Of a DNA stretch of 20,896 nucleotides, positions 1 to 6,468 are shown in pieces. The position numbers and the translations under genes were made by a program. This DNA is from Actinomycetes bacterium. Its GTDB lineage: Bacteria > Actinomycetota > Acidimicrobiia > Acidimicrobiales > Bog-793. Numbering within the stretch: position 1 is the stretch's first letter; each line of letters begins with the position of its first letter. Location of the stretch: positions 1 to 20,896 of the forward strand of contig JAKACF010000012.1 in assembly GCA_021821585.1 (NCBI GenBank). The letters are read 5' to 3'. The notes beneath the pieces are model-generated. The model was not told the DNA's origin. It ran no database searches and was given only the letters and a program-made list of their open reading frames with translations.

Positions 1-212
1 CACAGTCGTGCGCCCTCGTGAAGGCGCACGGCGCGAGCAACGTGACGGCGCTCTGCCTGATCGCGTCGGAGCCGGGCCTGCGGCGCTTCCACGAGGCGCA
101 CCCCGACGTCCTCGTCGCCTGCGCAGCGGTCGACCCCGACCTCGACCACCGCGGCTTCATCGTCCCGGGGCTCGGCGACGCCGGCGACAGGCTGTTCGGG
201 CCGCCGGACTGA
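1..212 (+). CDS. upp: Uracil phosphoribosyltransferase, C-terminal fragment (5' end outside window)
   Basis: This is the last ~70 codons of a gene that enters the window from the left; the reading frame is set by codons starting at position 3. The fragment contains HPDV and ends in GFIVPGLGDAGDRLFG, the highly conserved C-terminal uracil-binding signature of UPRT (uracil + PRPP to UMP + PPi, cytosolic). The PRPP-binding loop must lie upstream, outside the window. It converges on a cytosine deaminase, whose product is uracil, so the two enzymes plausibly act in sequence. The GTG at 18 is internal to the family alignment and is not the start. The TGA stop at 210-212 forms one edge of a palindrome. 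Confidence 0.93.
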   Translation, partial: QSCALVKAHGASNVTALCLIASEPGLRRFHEAHPDVLVACAAVDPDLDHRGFIVPGLGDAGDRLFGPPD

Positions 213-225
213 GCCCGCGGGCTCA
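210..225. terminator. Perfect 16-bp palindrome holding both stop codons of upp and the cytosine deaminase gene
   Basis: TGAGCCCGCGGGCTCA is its own reverse complement. Its first three bases are the upp stop; its last three, read on the minus strand, are the stop of the convergent cytosine deaminase gene. It could fold as a 6-bp GC-rich stem with a 4-nt loop in both transcripts. There is no T tract on either side, so factor-independent termination is not certain. The palindrome is seen; the terminator role is inferred. Confidence 0.5.
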
Positions 226-717
226 GGTGCCGATGTCCTCCCACCACAGCTCGGGATGCTCGGCGACAAAGGAGCCGAGCAGCCCGGCGCACTCGTCGTC
301 GTCGAGGTCGATCACCTCGACGCCGAGGCCGGCCAGCCATTCGTGGCCGCCCGAGAAGGTCCGAGACTCCCCCATCACGAGGGCCCCGATGCCGAACTGG
401 CGGACGAGCCCGCTGCAGTACCAGCACGGCGAGAGCGTCGTGACCATGACGGTGTCGCCGTAGCCCCGCCGGCGCCCGGCTGCCCGGAAGGCGTCCGTCT
501 CGGCGTGCACCGAGGGATCGTCGTCCTGCACGCGGCGGTTGTGGCCCCGTCCGAGCAGCTCGCCGTCGCGGGTGAACAGGGCGGCGCCGATCGGGATGCC
601 GCCTTCGGCGAGACCGGCACGCGCCTCGGCGAGGGCCACCTCGAGGAAGGACCGGGCCCTCCCGGGATCGAGCGGGGGCCGATCCGGGCTCCCCCGAGGG
701 GCTGCGTTTGCGCTCAT
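223..717 (-). CDS. Cytosine deaminase, small zinc CDA-fold type (yeast Fcy1-like)
   Basis: This 164-residue protein belongs to the cytidine-deaminase-like fold. The zinc site is visible as HAE at residues 71-73 (His71 ligand, Glu73 proton shuttle) and PCWYC at 97-101 (Cys98 and Cys101 ligands). GGIPIGAAL at 39-47, GRGHN at 56-60 and a C-terminal HPELWWEDIG resemble the fungal cytosine deaminase Fcy1 (ending WFEDIGE), rather than the amidohydrolase-fold CodA of Escherichia coli. The likely reaction is cytosine to uracil plus ammonia in the cytosol. The ATG at 717 is preceded by GGAGG (plus-strand 724-728), supporting the start. Convergence with upp (uracil salvage) and proximity to an NCS1 permease fit a pyrimidine-base salvage role. 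A guanine- or tRNA-type deaminase is a less likely alternative. Confidence 0.85.
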   Translation of the reverse strand: MSANAAPRGSPDRPPLDPGRARSFLEVALAEARAGLAEGGIPIGAALFTRDGELLGRGHNRRVQDDDPSVHAETDAFRAAGRRRGYGDTVMVTTLSPCWYCSGLVRQFGIGALVMGESRTFSGGHEWLAGLGVEVIDLDDDECAGLLGSFVAEHPELWWEDIGT

Positions 718-723
718 CGACCG

Positions 724-728
724 CCTCC
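724..728 (-). promoter_or_regulatory. Ribosome binding site of the cytosine deaminase gene
   Basis: GGAGG on the minus strand lies a few bases before the ATG at 717. It falls inside a 27-bp divergent gap shared with the phosphoribosyltransferase gene, so the promoters of both genes must overlap each other or the coding sequences. Confidence 0.6.
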
Positions 729-744
729 GGCCAAAGTCAGCTGC

Positions 745-1359
745 ATGGCCGACGAGCGTAGCTACCGAACCAAGGTGGGTTCACAGGAGATCGAGCTGCC
801 GCTCGTCCAGGTGGCACCGGGCATCTCCATCGCGCTGCTCATCTCGGTCGACCACGGCATCGGCTTCAGCGAGCGGGCGGGAGCGGAGCTGGCGGACCTC
901 ATGCGGCCCTACGGGGTCGAGATCGTGGCATCCGTGGCGACGATGGGGATCCCGCTCGCCATCGAGGTGACCCGCGCCCTCGGGCTCGACGACTACGCCA
1001 TCTTGCACAAGACCCAGAAGATCCACCTGAGCGACGCCGTCGCCGAGCCGGTCCGCTCCATCACGACGGCGGCCGACCAGCGCCTGCTGTTCGACCGCCG
1101 TCGGATCGAGGCGATCAGGGGCAGGCGGGTCGGGATCGTCGACGACGTCATCTCGACGGGCGGCTCGAGCCGCGCCGCGCTCAACCTCGTCCGGCGCGTG
1201 GGCGGCACGCCCGTCGTCTTCGGGGCGCTGCTCACCGAGGGGAGCGGCTGGCGGGGCGTGCTCGGGGACGACGCCGCCATGGTGCGGACCCTCGGCGCCA
1301 TCCCGGTCTTCCGCCACGAGCCGGACGGCACGCTCACAGAGGACTGGGGCGAGGGCTGA
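745..1359 (+). CDS. Adenine-phosphoribosyltransferase-like PRTase (type I fold)
   Basis: A 204-residue type I phosphoribosyltransferase. The PRPP-binding motif is VGIVDDVISTGGS at 129-141 (two acidic residues followed by the TGG phosphate loop), with VASVATMGIPLA at 61-72 matching the PPi-loop region of the APRT/XPRT group. It should transfer a base onto PRPP to give a nucleoside monophosphate in the cytosol. The base cannot be read from the sequence; adenine is the likely guess from overall resemblance to COG0503 and from the deaminase and permease beside it. The ATG at 745 was chosen because residues upstream in frame are antisense to the deaminase gene; no SD is seen, so translation may be leaderless. 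It diverges from the cytosine deaminase with only 27 bp between starts. Confidence 0.8.
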   Translation: MADERSYRTKVGSQEIELPLVQVAPGISIALLISVDHGIGFSERAGAELADLMRPYGVEIVASVATMGIPLAIEVTRALGLDDYAILHKTQKIHLSDAVAEPVRSITTAADQRLLFDRRRIEAIRGRRVGIVDDVISTGGSSRAALNLVRRVGGTPVVFGALLTEGSGWRGVLGDDAAMVRTLGAIPVFRHEPDGTLTEDWGEG

Positions 1360-1387
1360 GCCGAGCCCCCGCCCCGTCACCTCCCGA

Positions 1388-2884
1388 TTAGACGCTCGAG
1401 CTGGCTGCCGCCAGGGCCTCGTCCTGCACCCGCCGCTGCCGGCGCACGAGCGGCCCGGCGAGCAGGAAGTAGAGGATGCCGCCGACCCCGAGCCCGAGGT
1501 AGACGCTGAAGTCCGCCCCGCCGCTGTGGACCACCACCTCGTTCAGCCACGACGGGAGGGGGAAGGTGGCATACAGCCCCGAGATGGCGGCGAACATCCC
1601 GACGACCTGGGCGATGATGGCGGCCCAGTTCACCCCGCCGTTCGCCCAGTAGATGCTCGACCGGTCGGTCTTCTGCAGCTCCCGGGGGACGTAGTGGAAC
1701 TTCCGCATCGCCCAGTCGACGAGGAAGATGGCGCACCAGGGGGCGATCCAGACGATGACGACGTCGACGAAGTCCTTCAGGTAGGTGCTGAAGTGCGAGT
1801 CGAAGACGGCCCAGAACGTCACCCCGAGGCAGATGATGCTGTCGAGGACGACCGCCTGGTACCGCTTCAGCCGGAGCCCGAGCGCCTGCAGCGTGACACC
1901 GGAGGAGTAGAGGTCGAGCGAGTTGATGGCGAACAGCTGGACGAGTGCGAAGGCGAGGAAGATCACGACGAAGACACCCGGGATGGAGTGCTGCGCCGTG
2001 AAGGCCTGGAAGGGGTTGGACCCGTTCCAGATCGCGCTCGACCCGATGAAGCTGAAGGCGAGGGCGCCGATCGACATCATCAGCATCTCGGGGAGCGCCG
2101 TCGCGAGGAACAGCCAGCCGATCGTCTGGCCCTTCGAGGCGCTCGGAGGCAGGTAGCGGCTGTAGTCGTTGCCGCACTCGGTCCAGCCGAGACCCGACAG
2201 GGTGATCGTGAAGGCGAGGCCTCCGAGGTAGAGCTGCCAGTTGTCGTAGGAGGCCCCCGCGACGTTCGAATGGCCGTGGATCAGGCCGTAGACGAGCAGC
2301 ACCCCGAAGATGACCCCGAAGGGCACGATGAGCGCCTTCAGGACCCGCACCATCGTGGCGTGGCCGAGGAAGGGGAGGACGATCTGGACGGCGACGGCGA
2401 GGAGGATGAAGACCACCTTCGCCGGGGTGCCGGGGTGGAAGCCGGCCTTGGAGGAGAGGACGAGCCCGGCTCCGACGATGAGGATGAGGCCCTCGGTCTC
2501 GAAGCCGAGCTGGGTGATCCAGTTGAAGAAGGCGATCAGCCGGGAGCCGTTCGGGCCGTAGCTCGCCCGGTTGATGGCGAACACCGTCGTCCCGGTCTGG
2601 GGACCCTGCAGGCTGCAGAGGCCGACGAGGAACCAGGAGAGGTTGCCGATGATGATGATGCTGATGGCCTGCCAGAAGCTCAGCCCGAAACCGAGCAGGA
2701 TGGCCCCGTAGACGAAGTACTCGACGTTGAAGCTGGCGCCGGCCCACATGCTCGCGACGTCGCGGGGCCGGGCCCAGCGCTCGCGCTCGGGGATGTGGTC
2801 GATGCCGTGCTGTTCGACGTGGAAGGCCTCATCAGATACCGGGAGGGCGGTCCCTGTCCCGGTGTCGTCGGCGGTCACCGTCAC
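1388..2884 (-). CDS. NCS1-family nucleobase:cation symporter (cytosine/purine permease)
   Basis: A 498-residue integral membrane protein with about 12 hydrophobic segments. The N-terminal region (HGIDHIPERERWARPRDVAS, then SFNVEYFVYGAILL) is typical of NCS1 transporters of the purine-cytosine permease type. GWTECGNDYSRYLP in the middle of the protein matches the conserved D-Y-S-R-Y-L-P signature of this family. It should import cytosine, purines or a related base with a cation. The start is GTG at 2884, preceded by GAGGAG a few bases upstream. It is the third gene of a minus-strand series (HAD phosphatase, deaminase, permease) and converges on the PRTase with only 28 bp between stops. Exact substrate is inferred from neighbours. 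Confidence 0.9.
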   Translation of the reverse strand: MTVTADDTGTGTALPVSDEAFHVEQHGIDHIPERERWARPRDVASMWAGASFNVEYFVYGAILLGFGLSFWQAISIIIIGNLSWFLVGLCSLQGPQTGTTVFAINRASYGPNGSRLIAFFNWITQLGFETEGLILIVGAGLVLSSKAGFHPGTPAKVVFILLAVAVQIVLPFLGHATMVRVLKALIVPFGVIFGVLLVYGLIHGHSNVAGASYDNWQLYLGGLAFTITLSGLGWTECGNDYSRYLPPSASKGQTIGWLFLATALPEMLMMSIGALAFSFIGSSAIWNGSNPFQAFTAQHSIPGVFVVIFLAFALVQLFAINSLDLYSSGVTLQALGLRLKRYQAVVLDSIICLGVTFWAVFDSHFSTYLKDFVDVVIVWIAPWCAIFLVDWAMRKFHYVPRELQKTDRSSIYWANGGVNWAAIIAQVVGMFAAISGLYATFPLPSWLNEVVVHSGGADFSVYLGLGVGGILYFLLAGPLVRRQRRVQDEALAAASSSV

Positions 2885-3039
2885 GATGTCTCCTCTCGTA
2901 CGGATGGGCGTCCGGCCGCGGGCGGTCGGTCAGAGCGGGCGGCCGTCCCGAACGGCTCGTCGCTCCCCCAGCGCCATGATCCCGAACCCTCGTACGAGCA
3001 GCCCGTTCCCCCCGACCCGCCAGAACGGCTGCCCGGATG
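2885..3039. other. 155-bp spacer between deaminase and permease, with two CTCGTACG motifs
   Basis: No gene is evident. CTCGTACG occurs at 2895-2902, directly ahead of the permease SD, and again as the perfect 10-bp palindrome CTCGTACGAG at 2989-2998. Two copies of a palindromic core in a short spacer upstream of a transporter could be an operator, so the permease may have its own promoter. I see no convincing -35/-10 pair. Confidence 0.3.
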
Positions 3040-4062
3040 TTAAAGGAAGGCGTCTAGCTGCCGCAATAGTTCCCGGCGCCGATCCTCGTCGGCGAAGGAG
3101 GCCTCGATGGACACCCTTGCCATCTCGGCAAGCTCCGCGCGCCCCCATCCGAAGGCGGAGGCGGTGGCGCGGTACTCACCGGCGAGGTCGACGCCGTACA
3201 GCAGCGGGTCGTCGGTGTTGATCGAGCAGCGCACGCCGCGGGCACGAAGCTCCGGGAGGGGGTGGGCGGCGAGAGCCGGGACGACCCCGAGCACGACGTT
3301 CGAGCTCGGGCAGACGTCGAGGGGTATCCCCCGGCTCGCCACGAGGGCGGTGACCGAGGGATCCTCGATGCAGCGGATGCCGTGGTCGATCCTCTCGGCG
3401 CCGAGGAGCTCGATCGCCTCCCGGACGCCGTCGGGCCCGCTCGACTCCCCGGCGTGGGCGCAACGCCGGAGCCCTCCGGCTGCCGCCCGCTCGAAGGCCG
3501 GGGCGAAGCGGTCGTTGTGGGACTCCCGGCCTCCCGCCTCGTTCCCGTCGATGGAGAGGGCGACGACGCGGGGATGAGCGAGCTCGAGGAGGCGGTCGAC
3601 CACCTCGAGCGCCTCCGAGCGGCTCTGGGTCCGCTTCAGGCTGACGCAGAGGGCCGAGGTGGCACCGTGGTCGGCCTCGCCCGCGCGAAAGCCTGCGTCG
3701 AGGGCGTCGACCATCGCCCCGAGCCGCCCGTGCCAGCGAGGCCAGTGGGTCGGGTTGAGAATGACGTCGACGTGCCCGGCGCCGGAAGCCCTCGCCCGGG
3801 CGCAGATGCGGTAGGCGGCCTCGTCGAGCTGCTCGGGCTCGGCCACGAGGGCGCACGACCAGTCGAGGTACGAGAGCAGGTCGGCGAGCGAGGCGACCCG
3901 CGGGACGCCGTCGGTGACCGGGACGGGCGGAGGGCGGCCCGAGGCTGCCGCCGTGCCGGCGATCACCTCGTAGGGGACGCACCCCTCGAGGTGGAGGTGG
4001 ACCTCGGCTTTCGGGAGCGCGCGGATCCACTCCTCGCCCACGGTCGCCGGCGTCGTCGTCAC
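3040..4062 (-). CDS. add: Adenosine/adenine deaminase family protein
   Basis: A 340-residue metallo-dependent hydrolase of the adenosine deaminase family, close to the usual ~340. PKAEVHLHLEG at 17-27 gives the HxH zinc ligands (His22, His24). HAGES at 203-207 supplies the third His ligand and the catalytic Glu206, RIDHG at 224-228 the catalytic His227, and SINTDDPLLYG at 280-290 the Asp ligand. It hydrolyses adenosine to inosine, or adenine to hypoxanthine: the bacterial members of this family split between these activities and I cannot separate them by eye. The start is GTG at 4062, 9 bp after the stop of the HAD gene, so the two are probably co-transcribed; no clear SD is present. The permease lies downstream on the same strand. 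Confidence 0.88.
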   Translation of the reverse strand: MTTTPATVGEEWIRALPKAEVHLHLEGCVPYEVIAGTAAASGRPPPVPVTDGVPRVASLADLLSYLDWSCALVAEPEQLDEAAYRICARARASGAGHVDVILNPTHWPRWHGRLGAMVDALDAGFRAGEADHGATSALCVSLKRTQSRSEALEVVDRLLELAHPRVVALSIDGNEAGGRESHNDRFAPAFERAAAGGLRRCAHAGESSGPDGVREAIELLGAERIDHGIRCIEDPSVTALVASRGIPLDVCPSSNVVLGVVPALAAHPLPELRARGVRCSINTDDPLLYGVDLAGEYRATASAFGWGRAELAEMARVSIEASFADEDRRRELLRQLDAFL

Positions 4063-4071
4063 GAGCGCAAG

Positions 4072-4773
4072 CTAGGGCATCGGGCCTGTTCCTGTCGTGG
4101 CGAGCCGTCCGGCCGCGAGCAGCGGCGCCAGCGGGCCGGTCTCGAGCGTCGCGCCAAGCTCGGCGACGTCGCGGTAGACCTGCAGGGCGCCGGCCTCCGA
4201 CAGTTCATGACGGCTGAAGCCGCCGCTCTCGACCGCCACGCATCCGATTCCGGTCGCCCTGGCCGCCTCGACGTCCCAGACGCTGTCGCCGACGGCGAGG
4301 ACGAGCCGCGGGTCGAGCCCCGCTTGCGCCATGGCCTTCACGAACAGCTCGGGGGCGGGTTTTGAGGAAGCGACGTCGCTCTTGGTCGTGACGGCGTCGA
4401 GCGCGTCCCCGGGGGCGAGCACCTCCACGAGGGCGTCCACCTCCCGGGAGGGCGAGGAGGTGGCGAGGACGGTCGCCACCCCCGCCCGGTGCACCGCCGC
4501 CAGCAGCGCGGCCGCTCCCGGGAAGGCAGCCGCCTCCCCGACGAGCTCGGCGTAGCGGCGGGCGCGGGCCTGCTCGGCCCGGGGCTCCTCCCGGCCGAGC
4601 AGGCTGACGACGAGCTGGTCTCCGCCCATGCCGACGAGGCGGTGGATGGCGTTCATGGGCACCCATTCGCCGACGTCCCGGAAGGCGCGCGACCAGGCGA
4701 GCGTGTGGAGGTAGTTGGTGTCGACAAGGGTGCCGTCGAGGTCGAACAGCACCCCGGGGGTCGGTGAGCTCAT
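4072..4773 (-). CDS. HAD-superfamily phosphatase (phosphoglycolate phosphatase/beta-PGM-like)
   Basis: A 233-residue HAD hydrolase. Motif I is LFDLDGTLVD (Asp11 nucleophile, Asp13 acid/base), motif II is LATSS near 103-107, the motif III lysine is in SSKPAPELF (Lys138), and motif IV is VGDSVWD at 161-167. The helical cap between motifs I and II places it in subfamily I. It should dephosphorylate a small phosphorylated metabolite in the cytosol; the substrate is unknown. Its position at the head of the deaminase-permease series hints at a nucleotide or sugar phosphate. The ATG at 4773 is preceded by GGAGAGGAG; an upstream GTG at 4827 would add 18 low-complexity residues and is not favoured. 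Confidence 0.85.
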   Translation of the reverse strand: MSSPTPGVLFDLDGTLVDTNYLHTLAWSRAFRDVGEWVPMNAIHRLVGMGGDQLVVSLLGREEPRAEQARARRYAELVGEAAAFPGAAALLAAVHRAGVATVLATSSPSREVDALVEVLAPGDALDAVTTKSDVASSKPAPELFVKAMAQAGLDPRLVLAVGDSVWDVEAARATGIGCVAVESGGFSRHELSEAGALQVYRDVAELGATLETGPLAPLLAAGRLATTGTGPMP

Positions 4774-4856
4774 CTCCTCTCCATTCCCGCCCGGGCCTCG
4801 TGCGTCCCGCCCGGCCGGCCGTCGCAACGGGGGCGGGGCGGGATGGCGCCTAGGTT

Positions 4857-5426
4857 GTGGTCGTGGCGCTGCGCGACTTCCACTCCCGACCCGGCTCGAT
4901 CGCCGGCCTCAGCGTCATCGCCACCCGGCAGGTCTCCGACGAGCGGGGAACGGTGCGCGAGCTCTACCGCACGAGCCGCTACGAGCTCGAGATCGAGGGG
5001 GCGGCGGGACCCTGGGCGCAGATCAACCTCACCCACTCCATCGAAGGCGCCATCCGCGGCCTGCACGGCGAGGAGACGACCAAGCTCGTCGGTGTCGCAG
5101 CCGGTGCGGCCTTCGGCGCCTACGTGGACGCCCGGCCGGACTCCCCCACCTTCGGCGTCGTCGAGACCGTCGCCCTCGAGGTCGGCGTCCAGGTGCTCGT
5201 GCCCCGTGGCGTGCTGAACGGCTTCCAGGCGGTCGGTGGCGGCTGTGAGTACCTGTACTGCTTCGACGCCGAGTGGCGACCCGACATGCCCGGGGTGGGT
5301 GTCGACCCCCTCGATCCCGAGCTCGCCATCGCCTGGCCGGTGGCCGTGGACCGCCTCGACCGCACGCGGCTCTCGGAGAAGGACGCCGGCCTGCCGCCCT
5401 TCTCCGCCCTCGCCGCCTCGCGCTAG
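4857..5426 (+). CDS. RmlC-like dTDP-4-dehydrorhamnose 3,5-epimerase family protein
   Basis: A 189-residue cupin of the RmlC family. DERGTVRELYR (28-38), the RGLH catalytic-base segment with His70, Lys76 in TTKLV, YVDARPDSPTFG (89-100) and the Tyr134 region (YLYCFDAEW) follow the family order. The usual His of the P-x-G-x-x-H-G-F stretch is Asn121 (VPRGVLNGF, 115-123), which I recall from some actinobacterial members. It should epimerise a 4-keto-6-deoxy dTDP-sugar for surface polysaccharide or glycan synthesis, but no rmlA, rmlB, rmlD or glycosyltransferase is in view. The start is GTG at 4857 (GTG at 4863 also possible); no SD is seen. Its TAG lies inside a CTAG shared with the stop of the convergent methyltransferase. 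Confidence 0.82.
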   Translation: MVVALRDFHSRPGSIAGLSVIATRQVSDERGTVRELYRTSRYELEIEGAAGPWAQINLTHSIEGAIRGLHGEETTKLVGVAAGAAFGAYVDARPDSPTFGVVETVALEVGVQVLVPRGVLNGFQAVGGGCEYLYCFDAEWRPDMPGVGVDPLDPELAIAWPVAVDRLDRTRLSEKDAGLPPFSALAASR

Positions 5427-6220
5427 GCCCGTCCTCCCCGTCGGCCCCAGGCGCTCACGAGCGGCGAGGTGGCGAGGTCGAGCCTGCCCTCTCGCACGTG
5501 GTCGAGATGCCGATCGATCTCCTCGGCGGTGGCGAGCCCGGCGGAGACCAGTCGCCCTCGGATCTGGGCGACGGTCGCGAGCTCGAGCACCCGGCAGGCG
5601 GGCGAGGTGATCGGGAAGTAGGCGTCGGACTCGACGTCCTCGAGGCCGGCCGCCCGCAGGCGACGCGGCAGGGTCCGGCCGAAGGCGAGGTCGACCCCGC
5701 GAGCCGCCATGAGCTGCCGGAATCCGTCCTTCAGCCGGTTGGCGAGCCGTTCCTCGTCGCCGCGCTCGTCGGGACAGACGAGCGGCTGCAGGGCGGGATC
5801 CGCCTCCTCCACGAGCAGGAGGCCGCCCGGGCGCAGCGAGGAGACGAGATCTGCGAGCGCCCGATCGCGCTCCGCGACATGGACGAGCACCAGGCGGGCG
5901 TGGACGAGGTCGAAGCCTCCTTCGGGGACGGGGTCGCGCCCGAGCTCGTGACGCCGCACCTCGAAGCCGGCACCGCCCGGCAGCATGGTCGGCTCGAGGT
6001 CGGTCGCGAGCACGTACCCGGAGGCGCCGGCGCGTGCCGCCAGAAAGCCCGGCACCGAGGCGCTGCCGGCGCCGACCTCCCAGCACCGCCATCCCTCGCC
6101 GATCCCGAGGCGGTCGAGGTGGGCGAAGGTCCAGGCGTCGAAGAGGCTCGAGAGCGCCTGCAGGCGCGAGGGCGCCTCCGGCTCGAGGTTGCCGAGCAGG
6201 TAGCCGCCGTCGTCAGGCAC
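5423..6220 (-). CDS. Class I SAM-dependent methyltransferase
   Basis: A 265-residue Rossmann-fold methyltransferase. Motif I is CWEVGAGSAS at 46-55, the acidic end of strand 2 is ATDLEP at 72-77, and the motif III region reads FDLVHARLVLVHV, followed by LRPGGLLLVEE. These are typical of small-molecule methyltransferases of the UbiE/Methyltransf_11/25 groups. The acceptor is unknown; the C-terminal half has no motif I recognise. The start is GTG at 6220, without a clear SD. The gene converges with the RmlC-like gene with 4 bp overlap, and a small ORF lies 55 bp upstream on the same strand. A role in sugar or lipid tailoring is only a guess from the neighbour. Confidence 0.85.
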   Translation of the reverse strand: MPDDGGYLLGNLEPEAPSRLQALSSLFDAWTFAHLDRLGIGEGWRCWEVGAGSASVPGFLAARAGASGYVLATDLEPTMLPGGAGFEVRRHELGRDPVPEGGFDLVHARLVLVHVAERDRALADLVSSLRPGGLLLVEEADPALQPLVCPDERGDEERLANRLKDGFRQLMAARGVDLAFGRTLPRRLRAAGLEDVESDAYFPITSPACRVLELATVAQIRGRLVSAGLATAEEIDRHLDHVREGRLDLATSPLVSAWGRRGGRA

Positions 6221-6275
6221 GGCGCCGCCGCTCGGTCCGCCTCCGTCCCGCCCCGCCGGTCGTGGCGGGAGCCAC

Positions 6276-6368
6276 TCAGGTCCTGTCCCGCCGTCCGGGG
6301 AGATGGCGCCGGTACTCGGCGTGCCACTCGATCAAGGCCCCGAGGAGAGCCAGCATGCCGACGGCCAT
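6276..6368 (-). CDS. Possible small protein of 30 residues with perfect Shine-Dalgarno
   Basis: An ATG at 6368 is preceded by CAGGAGG six bases upstream, the best ribosome site in the window, and opens a 30-codon frame ending in TGA at 6276-6278. The product begins MAVGMLALLGALIEW, a short hydrophobic stretch, and ends with a basic tail (RRHLPGRRDRT), which would suit a small membrane peptide or a leader peptide. It sits between the P-type ATPase stop and the methyltransferase start, in the direction of both. I do not recognise a family. The SD and frame are seen; expression is inferred. Confidence 0.45.
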   Translation of the reverse strand: MAVGMLALLGALIEWHAEYRRHLPGRRDRT

Positions 6369-6439
6369 CGAAACCTCCTGGTCGGACGCAACGATGGTAC
6401 CGGTGGCCGGAGACGAGACGGCGGACCGGGGGTCGGGGG

Positions 6440-6453
6440 GCCGGGGCCCCGGC
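6440..6453 (-). terminator. 14-bp GC-only palindrome after the P-type ATPase
   Basis: GCCGGGGCCCCGGC is perfectly self-complementary and starts about 16 nt after the ATPase stop codon. It could form a 5-bp stem with a 4-nt loop. No T run follows, so this is a candidate terminator only. Confidence 0.3.
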
Positions 6454-6468
6454 GAGTGCTCGGTGCGA

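Noticed and set aside
1526..3043. Plus-strand open frame of 505 codons antisense to the NCS1 permease
   Set aside because: It is extremely acidic and repetitive (E/D/G), the usual complement of a hydrophobic membrane-protein gene.
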